Positions 47,432-57,239 of a stretch of DNA of 64,000 nucleotides are shown one piece after another (position 1 is the first letter of the stretch; every line of letters begins with the position of its first letter). Origin of the DNA: Candidatus Tepidiaquacellales bacterium OLB4/UTCHB1. Its GTDB lineage: Bacteria > Bacteroidota > Ignavibacteria > Tepidaquicellales > Tepidaquicellaceae. Position numbers and translations under genes: made by a program. The stretch is taken from assembly GCA_002050165.1 (NCBI GenBank), contig MWSW01000019.1, forward strand, positions 124,001 through 188,000. The letters run 5' to 3'. The notes under the pieces are model-generated. The model saw only the letters and a program-made list of their open reading frames with translations, was not told the origin of the DNA and ran no database searches.

Positions 47432-47980
47432 ATGAAAGTTTCTACAACTCCTATTAGTGGATTATTAGTTATTGAACCTGATGTGTTCCATGATGATCGC
47501 GGATATTTCTTTGAGTCGTTTAATTCCAAAAAATACCACGAAGCAGGATTGGATTTTAACTTTGTTCAGGATAATATTTCACGTTCGGTTAAAAATTCCA
47601 TTCGCGGATTACACTATCAGGTCGGGAATTTCGCTCAGGGTAAACTATGTCAGGTCATTTCCGGAGTAGTCCTTGATGTTGCGGTTGATATCCGTTTTGG
47701 TTCACCTACGTTCGGTAAATATCATTCTCAAGTATTGTCAGAGGAAAATAAAAAACAGTTCTGGCTTCCTCCTGGATTCGCACATGGGTTTTCTGTTCTT
47801 TCTGATATCGCAATTTTCTCATATAAATGTACATCTTTTTACAGTAAGAAAGATGAACGTTGTATTTATTTCAATGACGAACAACTTGGGATTGATTGGG
47901 GTATTAAAAACCCGGTGATATCCGAGAAAGATAAATACGGTATCGCTTTTAAAGATATTGAAAGTGATTTTAAATTCTGA
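47432..47980 (+). CDS. rmlC: dTDP-4-dehydrorhamnose 3,5-epimerase
   Basis: 182 residues with the RmlC cupin. GLLVIEPDVFHDDRGYFFESF, FVQDNISRSVKNSIRGLHYQ with the catalytic histidine (near 62), GKLCQVISGVVLDVAVDIR with the aspartate, and FWLPPGFAHGFSVLSD are all present. It epimerises dTDP-4-keto-6-deoxyglucose at C3 and C5. Its partners RmlB and RmlD must be encoded elsewhere. Three bases separate it from rmlA and nine from glgP. Confidence 0.95.
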   Translation: MKVSTTPISGLLVIEPDVFHDDRGYFFESFNSKKYHEAGLDFNFVQDNISRSVKNSIRGLHYQVGNFAQGKLCQVISGVVLDVAVDIRFGSPTFGKYHSQVLSEENKKQFWLPPGFAHGFSVLSDIAIFSYKCTSFYSKKDERCIYFNDEQLGIDWGIKNPVISEKDKYGIAFKDIESDFKF

Positions 47981-47989
47981 CTATTTGGT

Positions 47990-50476
47990 ATGTCAATCAA
48001 ACAAAATGAAAATATCGGGACGTCAATTTTTTTCACAGATGAACCCGGTGTGGATAAGTACAATCTCCCTGAGAGGTTTGCTGAATATCTTGAGTATAAT
48101 CTTGTAAAGGATAAAACCAGCATAAGAGAACAGGATGCCTATAAAGCGCTTTCGCTTTCAATCCGAGACAGATTAATCAGGAACTGGTTACGCACACAAT
48201 ATAATTACACTCAAAACGCTGTAAAGAAAGTTTATTATTTGTCGCTCGAATTCCTCATGGGAAGGCTACTAGGAAACGCGCTTGTCAATCTCGATTTTTA
48301 CAATGAATGTTATTCTATAATGAAGAAGCTAGGTTATGTACTTGAGGATGTCAGGGAATTTGAAAACGATATGGGTCTTGGCAATGGCGGACTGGGAAGA
48401 CTGGCTGCATGTTTCATTGACTCACTTTCAACACTTGAGTTTCCTGCATACGGATATGGTATCAGGTATGAATACGGTATTTTTAAGCAGGAGATTGACA
48501 ATGGGTATCAACACGAACTGCCGGATAACTGGATTCAATACGGTAATCCGTGGGAAATTATCAGACCGGAAGTATGCTATAAAGTCAGGTTTAAAGGGAA
48601 AGTCATCTCGAAACGGAAACCCAACGGGAGTTGGAAATTCAAATGGGTTGATACCGAAGAAATACTTGCTGTTGCTTTTGATGTACCGGTTCCGGGTTAC
48701 AAAAATAATACCGTAAATAACCTTCGGCTATGGAAGGCAAGTGCTACCAATGATTTTAACTTTGCGTCCTTCAATCAGGGGGATTATCTTTCAGCAGTTG
48801 AGCAAAAGAATAATTCGGAGATAATTTCGAAGGTTCTTTATCCAAATGATTCATTTTACGCCGGGAAAGTGTTACGCCTCAAGCAACAGTATTTCTTTGT
48901 TTCCGCTACAATCCAGGATATTATAAGAAACTACAAAACGCTTCACAAAAATTTTAAAGAATTTTCAGAGAAAACTTCGATACAACTGAACGAAACTCAC
49001 CCTGCAATCGGAATCCCGGAACTTATGAGAATACTTATTGATGAGGAAGGAATCGGATGGGATGAGGCGTGGGAAATTACCAGGAACACATTTTCATACA
49101 CAAATCACACTATCGTTCCTGAAGCACTTGAAGAATGGCCGGTTGAAATGTTTGAAGAATTGTTTCCAAGACATTTGCAGATTATTTACGAAATCAATCA
49201 TCGATTCTTGCAGTCTGTCATTGAGCATCCGGGTTCTGATGAAAATATTGAAGCTTTATCCATTATCCGTGAGACCGATGTCAGGAGCATCAGAATGTCA
49301 AACCTTGCAATTATCGGAAGTCACAAGGTTAACGGAGTAGCAAAGTTACACTCTGACATTTTGAAGCATTCAATCTTTAAACACTTTTACGATATCTTCC
49401 CTGAAAAATTTATCAACATTACAAATGGTATAACTCAGCGCCGGTGGCTGTTGAGCGCAAATCCACTGCTCGCCGGAATTATCTCTGATAAGATCGGTAC
49501 CGGTTGGATAACTAATCTTGCCGAACTGAAGGAAATTGAAAAATATATTGAAGATGAATCATTCCGCGATAATTGGAAAAATGTGAAGTGGATAAATAAG
49601 AAAAATCTGATAGCGTATATAGAATCATTGCATAATATAAAAATCAATCCGAACTCACTATTTGATGTTCAAATAAAAAGATTCCACGAATACAAACGAC
49701 AGTTGCTGAACATTTTGAATGTCATTTCAATGTACATCGGCATTAAAGATAATCCTGACAGAAAATTCACTCCGAGGACTGTTATTTTCGGTGGGAAAGC
49801 TGCGCCATCTTATACAATGGCAAAACTTATTATAAAACTGATTAACTCGGTTTCAGAGGTTATAAACAGCGATCCTGTAATCGGAAATAAACTTAAAGTA
49901 ATTTTTATAAAAAACTATTCCGTTTCTCTGGCTGAAAAAATTATTCCTGCGAGCGAACTTTCGGTACAAATCTCGACCGCAGGTTATGAAGCATCCGGTA
50001 CGGGGAATATGAAGTTTGCTCTTAACGGTGCATTGACGGTTGGAACGCTTGACGGAGCAAATATTGAAATGGCAGAAGAGATTGGACGTGAACACATGTT
50101 TATTTTCGGTAAGACGGCTGATGAAGTTGCTTCAATGAAATCCGGTGGATATACTCCGTATGAATATTACCTCAACGATGAGCTCATCAAACGAGTAATT
50201 GATTTGATTAAGTTTGATTATTTCAACCGAAATGAACCCGGGATATTTAAACCAATTGCAGATGAACTGTTATATAATGATAAATATCTTGTGCTTGCAG
50301 ATTTCAGAGCGTTCAATGAGATTCAACGTGAGATAAGTGAAGCTTATAATGATCAGGAAATGTGGACTGTGAAGTCTATTTTGAATGTGTCAAGAATCGG
50401 AAAATTTTCAAGCGACAGAGCAATTAAAGAATACGCTGCAAAAGTCTGGAATATAAAACCAATTTCTAAATCTTAA
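47990..50476 (+). CDS. glgP: Glycogen/maltodextrin phosphorylase
   Basis: 828 residues, the standard GlgP length. It releases glucose-1-phosphate from alpha-1,4-glucan with PLP. Motifs: KKVYYLSLEFLMGRLLGNAL, GLGNGGLGRLAACF, RYEYGIFKQ, NETHPAIGIPELMRIL, NITNGITQRRWL, KRFHEYKRQLLN and EASGTGNMKFALNGALTVGTLDGANIEM with the PLP lysine (near 674). Its position inside the exopolysaccharide operon, nine bases after rmlC and nine before ugd, is notable because its product is the substrate of RmlA and, through UDP-glucose, of Ugd. Confidence 0.95.
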   Translation: MSIKQNENIGTSIFFTDEPGVDKYNLPERFAEYLEYNLVKDKTSIREQDAYKALSLSIRDRLIRNWLRTQYNYTQNAVKKVYYLSLEFLMGRLLGNALVNLDFYNECYSIMKKLGYVLEDVREFENDMGLGNGGLGRLAACFIDSLSTLEFPAYGYGIRYEYGIFKQEIDNGYQHELPDNWIQYGNPWEIIRPEVCYKVRFKGKVISKRKPNGSWKFKWVDTEEILAVAFDVPVPGYKNNTVNNLRLWKASATNDFNFASFNQGDYLSAVEQKNNSEIISKVLYPNDSFYAGKVLRLKQQYFFVSATIQDIIRNYKTLHKNFKEFSEKTSIQLNETHPAIGIPELMRILIDEEGIGWDEAWEITRNTFSYTNHTIVPEALEEWPVEMFEELFPRHLQIIYEINHRFLQSVIEHPGSDENIEALSIIRETDVRSIRMSNLAIIGSHKVNGVAKLHSDILKHSIFKHFYDIFPEKFINITNGITQRRWLLSANPLLAGIISDKIGTGWITNLAELKEIEKYIEDESFRDNWKNVKWINKKNLIAYIESLHNIKINPNSLFDVQIKRFHEYKRQLLNILNVISMYIGIKDNPDRKFTPRTVIFGGKAAPSYTMAKLIIKLINSVSEVINSDPVIGNKLKVIFIKNYSVSLAEKIIPASELSVQISTAGYEASGTGNMKFALNGALTVGTLDGANIEMAEEIGREHMFIFGKTADEVASMKSGGYTPYEYYLNDELIKRVIDLIKFDYFNRNEPGIFKPIADELLYNDKYLVLADFRAFNEIQREISEAYNDQEMWTVKSILNVSRIGKFSSDRAIKEYAAKVWNIKPISKS

Positions 50477-50485
50477 ATTAATATA

Positions 50486-51814
50486 ATGAACATTTCAATA
50501 ATCGGAACCGGTTATGTCGGATTAGTCTCCGGGACTTGTTTTGCTGAAATGGGTAACAATGTTATCTGCGTTGATAATAACCCAGATAAACTGTCCAAAC
50601 TCAGAAACGCACAGGTAACAATTTATGAACCGGGACTTGAGCTAATTTTCCAAAGGAGCATTGAAAAAAGTAGGTTATCATTCACCGATGACCTTAAATC
50701 CGCTGTAGAGAAAAGTGACGTCATCTTTCTTTGCTTACCCACCCCGCAAGGTGAAGACGGATCTGCAGACCTTAAATATGTTTTGGGTGTGGCGGATAAT
50801 ATAGGTGCAATTCTCAAAGCGAACAGTGATAAGGAATTTAAAATTATTGTAAATAAAAGTACCGTACCGGTTGGGACAGCACAGAAAGTTAGCAATGAAA
50901 TTTCAAAGCACGGAGTAAATAATTTTGATGTTGTTTCAAATCCAGAATTCTTGCGTGAGGGATTCGCTGTTGAAGATTTTATGAAACCGGATAGAATTGT
51001 AATTGGTGCATCGAATGAAAATTCATTCAAAACAATGAGGAGGATTTACGAACCATTCGTGAGACAAGGTAATCCTATACTTGAGATGGATACAGCGAGC
51101 GCAGAGGTTACAAAGTATGCTGCAAATTCTTACCTTGCAATGAGGATAACTTATATGAATCAGCTTGCAAATTATTGTGAGAAAGCAGGTGCGAATATTG
51201 ACCTTGTCAGGCGAGGAATGGGGACAGATAACCGGATTGGAAGGAGGTTTCTGTTCGCAGGAATAGGATATGGTGGGTCTTGTTTCCCGAAGGATGTGAA
51301 TGCCCTTATCAAGACTTCAATTGAGTCTGAATCTGAAATGACACTTTTGTCTGAAGTTAATCGCGTGAACAAACTTCAGAAATTAGTTCTTGTAACGAAA
51401 GTTCTAGACTATTATAAAGGTGATATTGATGGAAAAACCTTCGGCGTGTGGGGGCTTGCATTCAAACCCAATACGGATGATATGCGCGAAGCCCCATCAG
51501 TTGTGATTATTAATGAAATATTAAAATACGGTGCGAAGGTTAAAGCATACGATCCCGCAGCAATGGAAGCAGCAAGGTTCGATCTTAAGGATACAATTGA
51601 GTATTGCCCGGATGAATTTGCAGCTCTCGAAGGTTCCGATGCTTTACTGATTTTCACAGAATGGAATGAATTCAGAAATCCACCGCTTGCAGAAATCAAA
51701 AGTAAAATTAAAGATAACGTAATCTTTGATGGCAGGAACCTCTTTACTCCGGAGCAGATGAAACAACACGGTATAAATTATTTTAGCATTGGAAGGAAAC
51801 CCGTACTAATTTGA
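50486..51814 (+). CDS. ugd: UDP-glucose 6-dehydrogenase
   Basis: 442 residues; oxidises UDP-glucose to UDP-glucuronate with two NAD. N-terminal GTGYVGLVSGTCFAEMG, FLCLPTPQGEDGSADL, NKSTVPVGTA, SNPEFLREGFAVEDFMKPDRIVIG, and the catalytic cysteine in GIGYGGSCFPKD (near 265) are clear. The product is the substrate of the UDP-glucuronate decarboxylase encoded at 62033-62968. The last four bases overlap the start of the TolC-like gene (TTGA). Confidence 0.95.
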   Translation: MNISIIGTGYVGLVSGTCFAEMGNNVICVDNNPDKLSKLRNAQVTIYEPGLELIFQRSIEKSRLSFTDDLKSAVEKSDVIFLCLPTPQGEDGSADLKYVLGVADNIGAILKANSDKEFKIIVNKSTVPVGTAQKVSNEISKHGVNNFDVVSNPEFLREGFAVEDFMKPDRIVIGASNENSFKTMRRIYEPFVRQGNPILEMDTASAEVTKYAANSYLAMRITYMNQLANYCEKAGANIDLVRRGMGTDNRIGRRFLFAGIGYGGSCFPKDVNALIKTSIESESEMTLLSEVNRVNKLQKLVLVTKVLDYYKGDIDGKTFGVWGLAFKPNTDDMREAPSVVIINEILKYGAKVKAYDPAAMEAARFDLKDTIEYCPDEFAALEGSDALLIFTEWNEFRNPPLAEIKSKIKDNVIFDGRNLFTPEQMKQHGINYFSIGRKPVLI

Positions 51815-52527
51815 AAATGTCAATCGGACAAATATCAATTATTTTTTTAATACTGTTGACCGGATTTTGTTCTGCACAGGACTATCAATACGAAGACGAT
51901 CCCTTAGCTGAATTGCTCTACGATTCTAATCTTGTTAATAAGTTGTTCGATATAGCCTGGAGAAATTATCCTGAAGGGAGAATCTGGGAAAGCCGGCTTG
52001 AAATAGCAGAATTGCAAAAGGGTAATGAAACATGGTCATGGCTCAATGCATTGAGCTTCAATTATATTTACTATCCTGATTTTCTGAATGCGCAGACTGA
52101 GCCGGGTACACAATCGAATTTCAGCAGGTTCGGTATAGGTTTGTCTGTTAATCTCGGCACTGTCTTGTCAGTTCCTAACAGGGTTGCGCAGGCAACAGAA
52201 AATATTAAAATTGCAGAGAGGAATATTGAGCTTCAGAAACTCAATATTAAATTTGAGGTGAGCCGGAGGTATTATTATTATATACAACAGAAGAGGCTAC
52301 TGATCTCAAGATTAAAAAGTTTGGAAGACGATCGCAACGGATTGTCCTTGGCGAAATATAAGTACGATCGCGGAGAACTTTCACTTGATTTTTACAATCA
52401 GGCATTGACCCAATATAATGTAAGCAAAGAGCGCGTTTATGAAACCGAATCGAACCTTGCAGTTGCGAAAGCAAGTATTGAGGAATTACTTGGTGTTAAA
52501 CTCGAAACAATCGAAGGTGCATTTTAA
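51811..52527 (+). CDS. Short TolC-like periplasmic/outer-membrane protein
   Basis: 238 residues. A signal peptide (MSIGQISIIFLILLTGFCSAQ) is followed by a TolC-family-like helical part: NIKIAERNIELQKLNIKFEVSRRYYYYIQQKRLLISRLKSLEDDRNGLSLAKYKYDRGELSLDFYNQAL and LAVAKASIEELLGV. Normal TolC proteins are about 400-450 residues with two such repeats; here there is only one. It may act as an accessory to the Wzz/kinase gene that starts immediately after its stop. The frame starts at TTG 51811 overlapping the ugd stop; ATG 51817, two codons later, is an alternative. Confidence 0.7.
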   Translation: MKMSIGQISIIFLILLTGFCSAQDYQYEDDPLAELLYDSNLVNKLFDIAWRNYPEGRIWESRLEIAELQKGNETWSWLNALSFNYIYYPDFLNAQTEPGTQSNFSRFGIGLSVNLGTVLSVPNRVAQATENIKIAERNIELQKLNIKFEVSRRYYYYIQQKRLLISRLKSLEDDRNGLSLAKYKYDRGELSLDFYNQALTQYNVSKERVYETESNLAVAKASIEELLGVKLETIEGAF

Positions 52528-54777
52528 ATGGATTTAGTTTCTCTAATACGGATATTACTGAAACGCAAATATTTACTGATCGGGATACCGCTGATTGTAG
52601 GAATACTAACTTTTTTTCTCGTCAGAAATCTTCCAGATGTTTTTAAAGCAGAGGCGGAAATTTCAACCGGAATTACAGAAAGCTCGAAGATTACGCTCGG
52701 TTCTGAAACATCAAGTTCTCAATTTTCTGAAATCCAGCAAAAGTTCAGCAACATTATTGAGCTGATGAAATCAAAAAAACTTATGGATAAGCTGTCTTAT
52801 CAGATAATGTTGCACGATATACAGAATTCCGTACCGTTCCGCAAGCCAACACCTGAATTCCAGAAATTAAAAAATGAATCGAAAGGGCAATTAGAGGCGC
52901 TCCTCAAAAACAAGTCTGATTCGCTTATGTATCTTGACCTTAGCGATCCGTTCCAGAAAGAATTATTTGATGCAATTGAAAGTATGAAATATGATGATCA
53001 CAATGTTCAGAAAAATCTGAAAGTAAACAGGATTGAGGATAGTGATTTTATCCGTGTAACTTTTGAATCTGAGAATCCATACCTGTCTGCTTTTGTGGTG
53101 AATGCAATATGCAGGAATTTTATAGACTATTACGAAGATATGACTCAAATGCGAACCGGCGAAACTGAGAAATTTTTTGCGCGTCTGGCATCTGAAAAAA
53201 AACGGGAGTTGGATGAAAAGGTTGAAAAGCTGAAACAGTACAAAATTCAGAATAAGGTTATTAACCTCGGACAACAAACCGAAAATCTTGAAATCCTTAA
53301 AAAAGATGTAGCGCTGATGAGGGAAGGTGTAAACCAAAAAATCCCGTCATTGCGTTCAGCGATCAACGAAATTGATAAGATGCTTTCGCCCGAAGAACGA
53401 AAATATATTGAATCAAACCTCGAACCGATAAATAACAGAATCTCTGATTTGAAAGAGAGACTAAAAAATCTTAATGAACTCCTGATCATGTCCGGCGATC
53501 GTAACGAGTCAATCAAGGATTCCATCCGGTTGTTGAAATCTGAGATTGATCGTGAAATAAAAATTTCATCGGATGAATATTTATACAACCCGAACGTTAT
53601 CAAGCAGGATCTCGTCCAGAAAAGGATTAGTTACGAACTAGAGCTTGAGATTGCCGAACAGAGCGTCCGCTCAATTGATAGAGAAATCGCCAGGATCAAT
53701 CAAATATTTGAGTCTTACACCCCTTTAGACGCGACGATACAGGCATACGAGCGTGACATCGAGGTTGCTGCAAATGCATATTTGGTAATTTTATCAAAAT
53801 TGAATGAAGCAACGTTTTTTTCATCGCTCGGTGTGAATATCGAGCAAATACAATTCGGGCAACCGGGATTACCTGAACCTTCGAAAAAAATTATTTACCT
53901 GCTGCTGGCTATTGCCGTTAGTTTTACAATGACTGTTGTAGCAATTTTTGTAATTGAGTATCTCGATCAGACAGTAAAAACACCATCGAAGTTTGTAAAG
54001 CTAACAGGATTACCTTTAATGGGTTGTTTGAATAAACTTGAGATAAGATCTCTTGACTTGCGGAAACTATTTTCAGGCACATTACCCGGACTTGAAGCAG
54101 AAATTTTCAGAGAGCTTTTAAGGACAATCAGATTTGAAATTGAAACTAAAACTCGTGGAAGTAAATGTTTGCTTATTACAAGCACGGATTCGGGGACCGG
54201 TAAAACTATTTTTACAATTAGTCTCGCATATTCGTTGGGTCTGTCAGCAAAGAAAATTTTACTCATTGATTCAAACTTTCAGGATAATGCGTTGACACGA
54301 AGTTTCAATGCATCTACAACCCTGGAAGAATATGTCAGAGGCGAAATATTATTTGAGGATGCAGTATCATCAACCTCGTTGGAGAAAGTTGATGTAATCG
54401 GATGTATGGGTGGGAACAATACCCCGGATGAAGTTGCCGGTCCGGATGCGATAGTGGAGAAAATTCGAGAATCAGCGTCGGATTACGATATAGTGTTGAT
54501 AGAAGGTGCAGCACTAAATAAATATTCTACCTCGAAGGAATTGATTAAAGCTGTTGAGAAGATAGTTTGTATTTTCGACGCGGGTAAAGTTATTGATCTT
54601 CCTGATAAGAACTCAATTCAGTTTTTGCTTGAACAAGAGGACAAATTCATCGGGAGCATATTGAACAAAGTTGATATTGATAACCTTGAAGAGGTTTACG
54701 GCGAAGTAGTCAAGAGCAGAACTGCCGCACGGAAGTTTTCAAAGAGGATTCTCCGTGGCAATTTTTCAAAGAATTAA
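52528..54777 (+). CDS. Wzz-type chain-length regulator fused to a BY-kinase-like ATPase
   Basis: 749 residues. The N-terminal Wzz domain has a TM at about 14-32, a long periplasmic coiled-coil region (about 35-445) and a second TM near 452-475. The cytosolic C-terminal domain is CpsD/CapB-like: Walker A STDSGTGKT (near 551), Walker A' ILLIDSN and Walker B-like DIVLIEGA. The usual C-terminal tyrosine cluster is missing; the tail is basic (RKFSKRILRGNFSKN). It would set chain length of the polymer made by the Wzy protein; kinase activity is doubtful. ATG directly follows the preceding stop codon. Confidence 0.85.
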   Translation: MDLVSLIRILLKRKYLLIGIPLIVGILTFFLVRNLPDVFKAEAEISTGITESSKITLGSETSSSQFSEIQQKFSNIIELMKSKKLMDKLSYQIMLHDIQNSVPFRKPTPEFQKLKNESKGQLEALLKNKSDSLMYLDLSDPFQKELFDAIESMKYDDHNVQKNLKVNRIEDSDFIRVTFESENPYLSAFVVNAICRNFIDYYEDMTQMRTGETEKFFARLASEKKRELDEKVEKLKQYKIQNKVINLGQQTENLEILKKDVALMREGVNQKIPSLRSAINEIDKMLSPEERKYIESNLEPINNRISDLKERLKNLNELLIMSGDRNESIKDSIRLLKSEIDREIKISSDEYLYNPNVIKQDLVQKRISYELELEIAEQSVRSIDREIARINQIFESYTPLDATIQAYERDIEVAANAYLVILSKLNEATFFSSLGVNIEQIQFGQPGLPEPSKKIIYLLLAIAVSFTMTVVAIFVIEYLDQTVKTPSKFVKLTGLPLMGCLNKLEIRSLDLRKLFSGTLPGLEAEIFRELLRTIRFEIETKTRGSKCLLITSTDSGTGKTIFTISLAYSLGLSAKKILLIDSNFQDNALTRSFNASTTLEEYVRGEILFEDAVSSTSLEKVDVIGCMGGNNTPDEVAGPDAIVEKIRESASDYDIVLIEGAALNKYSTSKELIKAVEKIVCIFDAGKVIDLPDKNSIQFLLEQEDKFIGSILNKVDIDNLEEVYGEVVKSRTAARKFSKRILRGNFSKN

Positions 54778-54792
54778 TAAAAACTGTACCTG

Positions 54793-56013
54793 TTGCCGGA
54801 TTTAGTTATTCAAATATTGTTTGTTGTTTTTATTGCAGTGCAGTTAACTTTTTTTTTCTTTCTGATTCTGCCTTTTCTTAATACTCTATTCTCATCACTG
54901 ACCAAAGATAAAATCAAACGCAATGATTCACTACCCGAAAAGGATTTTGCATTAATCATTACAGCATATAAAAATCTAAAGATATCAATTCCGCTTGTTG
55001 AATCTTTACTTGCGAGTAATTACTCGAATTATCACATTTATTTGATTGCGGATAATTGTCCCGCAGAAAGTATTCCGATTCGTTCGGAAAAGTTATCTGT
55101 GTTATTCCCTGATAACCCGCTGAACTCAAAAGTTAACTCAATTAAATATGGGATTTCAAATTTCGTAAGAAATCACGATCACATTGCAATTTTTGATCCT
55201 GATAATCTCTCTCCACCGGATTTTCTCAAAGTAGTGAACTCGTACGTTTCTAAAGGTTTCGATGCTGTGCAGGGACGTCGGGTCGCAAAAAACCTTAATT
55301 CAGTTTATGCTTGTCTTGACGCGATTGGGGAAATGTATTATAACTATATCGTTCGGGAAGCAACATACAGGTTGGGTTCATCAGCGGTAATAGCCGGGTC
55401 AGCGATGTCTGTTGAATCCGGACTTTTCAGAGAAATCTTTGCAGATGAATCATTTAACGCAGATAAGAGACTCATTATTGCAGAGGATAAATTACTCCAG
55501 TACGAAATAGTAAAACGAAATAAACGAATTGCATTCGCCCGGGATGCTGTTGTTTATGATGAGAAAGTTGATACAGGTAAAGAAGTACAGAAACAAAAAA
55601 CCAGATGGCTGAACTCATACTTCAAACACTTGAACCTTGGAACAGATTTAATAAAAAGAGGAATCGCAAAATTAAATTTTAACCAATTTTACTTCGGACT
55701 CAATATCGCAATTCCGCCATTAATTGTAATCAACGGTGTTTCGTTTATTTTTATGATTGTAAACTTATTTGTTGACAAAGTCTATTCATTGGTTTGGCTG
55801 ACCGGATTTTTTCTCTTTGCAGTTAACCTTTTCATAGTCTTGCTGATAAACAAAGCAGATCGTAAAATATGGATGGCATTTTTAGGTCTCCCAATTTTTC
55901 TTTACAAACAATTTCTGGCAATTCTAAACCTTAAACAATCAGATAAAGATTTCCTTGTTACAGAGAAGAAAAAGATTGTTTCAATAAATGAAGTAATGAA
56001 AAATAAAAATTGA
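54793..56013 (+). CDS. Membrane-bound family 2 glycosyltransferase
   Basis: 406 residues. An N-terminal TM (about 5-28) precedes a GT-A domain: FALIITAYKNLKISIPLVESL, YHIYLIADNCPAE, IAIFDPDNLSPPDFL (metal DxD near 135-140), VQGRRVAKN, IAEDKLLQYEIVKRNKRIAFA and the QKTRWLNSYFKH Q/RxxRW motif. Two or three TM helices follow (about 300-375). The layout resembles polysaccharide synthases or dolichol-type transferases. The start is TTG 54793; the end overlaps the next gene by four bases (TTGA). Confidence 0.85.
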   Translation: MPDLVIQILFVVFIAVQLTFFFFLILPFLNTLFSSLTKDKIKRNDSLPEKDFALIITAYKNLKISIPLVESLLASNYSNYHIYLIADNCPAESIPIRSEKLSVLFPDNPLNSKVNSIKYGISNFVRNHDHIAIFDPDNLSPPDFLKVVNSYVSKGFDAVQGRRVAKNLNSVYACLDAIGEMYYNYIVREATYRLGSSAVIAGSAMSVESGLFREIFADESFNADKRLIIAEDKLLQYEIVKRNKRIAFARDAVVYDEKVDTGKEVQKQKTRWLNSYFKHLNLGTDLIKRGIAKLNFNQFYFGLNIAIPPLIVINGVSFIFMIVNLFVDKVYSLVWLTGFFLFAVNLFIVLLINKADRKIWMAFLGLPIFLYKQFLAILNLKQSDKDFLVTEKKKIVSINEVMKNKN

Positions 56014-57239
56014 AGTTTGAAGATTTCGATATAATCCTTTTTGCACTTCCTCGATGGGACGCAATTTATTCTTCCGGGACGTTTTGCACTGCAAAGGAGC
56101 TCGCTAAGAGCAACAGGGTATTTTATATTGACCATCCATTTACATGGAAGGATTATTTTAATAATAAAAGTAGCGATGAAATAAGGAACAGGACAGATGC
56201 TTTATTACACGGTAAAAATATTTACAGGAAAGTTAAGGGACTTCCGGAAAAGTTTACTGCTGTAACGACGAAGCTGACTTTACCTATAAATTTCCTCCCG
56301 GAAGGGAAGTTGTATAATTTGCTCTCAAAAAGAAATGACAAGATTGTTTATAAAACCGTTGAACGCATAATAAAAGAAAACAAGATTGAGAAATTTATTT
56401 ACTTCAATTCTTTTGACCCGTTCTATGGCTTGACGTTCCCTTCTTCGTTCAAACCTTATGTATTCGTTTACAAAACGTCTGATGATATAAGTCAGGAAGA
56501 GTATACTGCAAAACATGGTGTGAGAATGGAAGAAGAAATGGTTAAGCGTGCGGATATCGTACTTGCTACATCAGTAGAACTTACCCGAATCAAATCAGAG
56601 ATATCTTATAATGTACACTATCTGCCAAATGCTGCAAGTATTGAAATTTTTGAGCGGGCTTATAGAGAGCAACTCGCAAAACCAAAGGAACTTGAGAACA
56701 TAAATACAAAGATAATCGGATACATGGGGGCATTAAGTACGAGAATAAACTATGAACTTTTTAAAAAGACCGCAGAATATCACAGCGATAAAACACTTGT
56801 ATTGGTAGGGTCGAAGGATAATCCACATTACAAGCATGTAGGGCTTGAAGATTTAGATAATGTAATTTTTACCGGTCCCAAAAAAATTGAACAACTGCCA
56901 AATTACCTTCAATATTTTGATTGCACAATTATCCCGTTCGAGATTTCAAAACTTACAAAAAGTATTTATCCATTGAAACTAAATGAATATCTCGCAGGTG
57001 GTAAACCGGTAGTTCTGACAGATTTTGCAAACCTTGATGAATTTAAAGATGTCGTTTATATTGCTGATAACGAAGACCAGTTTGTTAATTTAATAAATCG
57101 CGCAATCGAGGAAGACAGCGATGAACTTAAACTCAGACGCTATAAAGTTGCCTCCGGAAATTCGTGGTCAGCCAGAGCTGAACAATTTAAACAAATTGTA
57201 ATGAACTTTATAAATAAGAAAGAGAAAAGTGTCAGTTAG
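56010..57239 (+). CDS. GT-B fold glycosyltransferase (GT4-like)
   Basis: 409 residues, without TM helices. The N-terminal half has FDIILFALPRWDAIYSSG and VFYIDHPFTWKDYF. The C-terminal half has YLPNAASIEIF, KIIGYMGALSTRINYELF, TLVLVGSKDNPHY, NVIFTGPKKIEQLPNYLQYFDCTIIPFEIS and IYPLKLNEYLAGGKPVVLTDF, the nucleotide-sugar binding E-x7-E-like region of the GT1/GT4 group. The donor is unknown; the cluster offers dTDP- and UDP-sugars. TTG start at 56010 overlaps the preceding stop; no in-frame ATG is close enough to serve. Confidence 0.85.
   Translation: MKFEDFDIILFALPRWDAIYSSGTFCTAKELAKSNRVFYIDHPFTWKDYFNNKSSDEIRNRTDALLHGKNIYRKVKGLPEKFTAVTTKLTLPINFLPEGKLYNLLSKRNDKIVYKTVERIIKENKIEKFIYFNSFDPFYGLTFPSSFKPYVFVYKTSDDISQEEYTAKHGVRMEEEMVKRADIVLATSVELTRIKSEISYNVHYLPNAASIEIFERAYREQLAKPKELENINTKIIGYMGALSTRINYELFKKTAEYHSDKTLVLVGSKDNPHYKHVGLEDLDNVIFTGPKKIEQLPNYLQYFDCTIIPFEISKLTKSIYPLKLNEYLAGGKPVVLTDFANLDEFKDVVYIADNEDQFVNLINRAIEEDSDELKLRRYKVASGNSWSARAEQFKQIVMNFINKKEKSVS

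Noticed and set aside
51811-52560. Short TolC-like protein as a frameshifted full-length gene
   Set aside because: The next gene begins directly after its stop with a proper ATG and a complete Wzz domain; no second TolC repeat follows in any frame.
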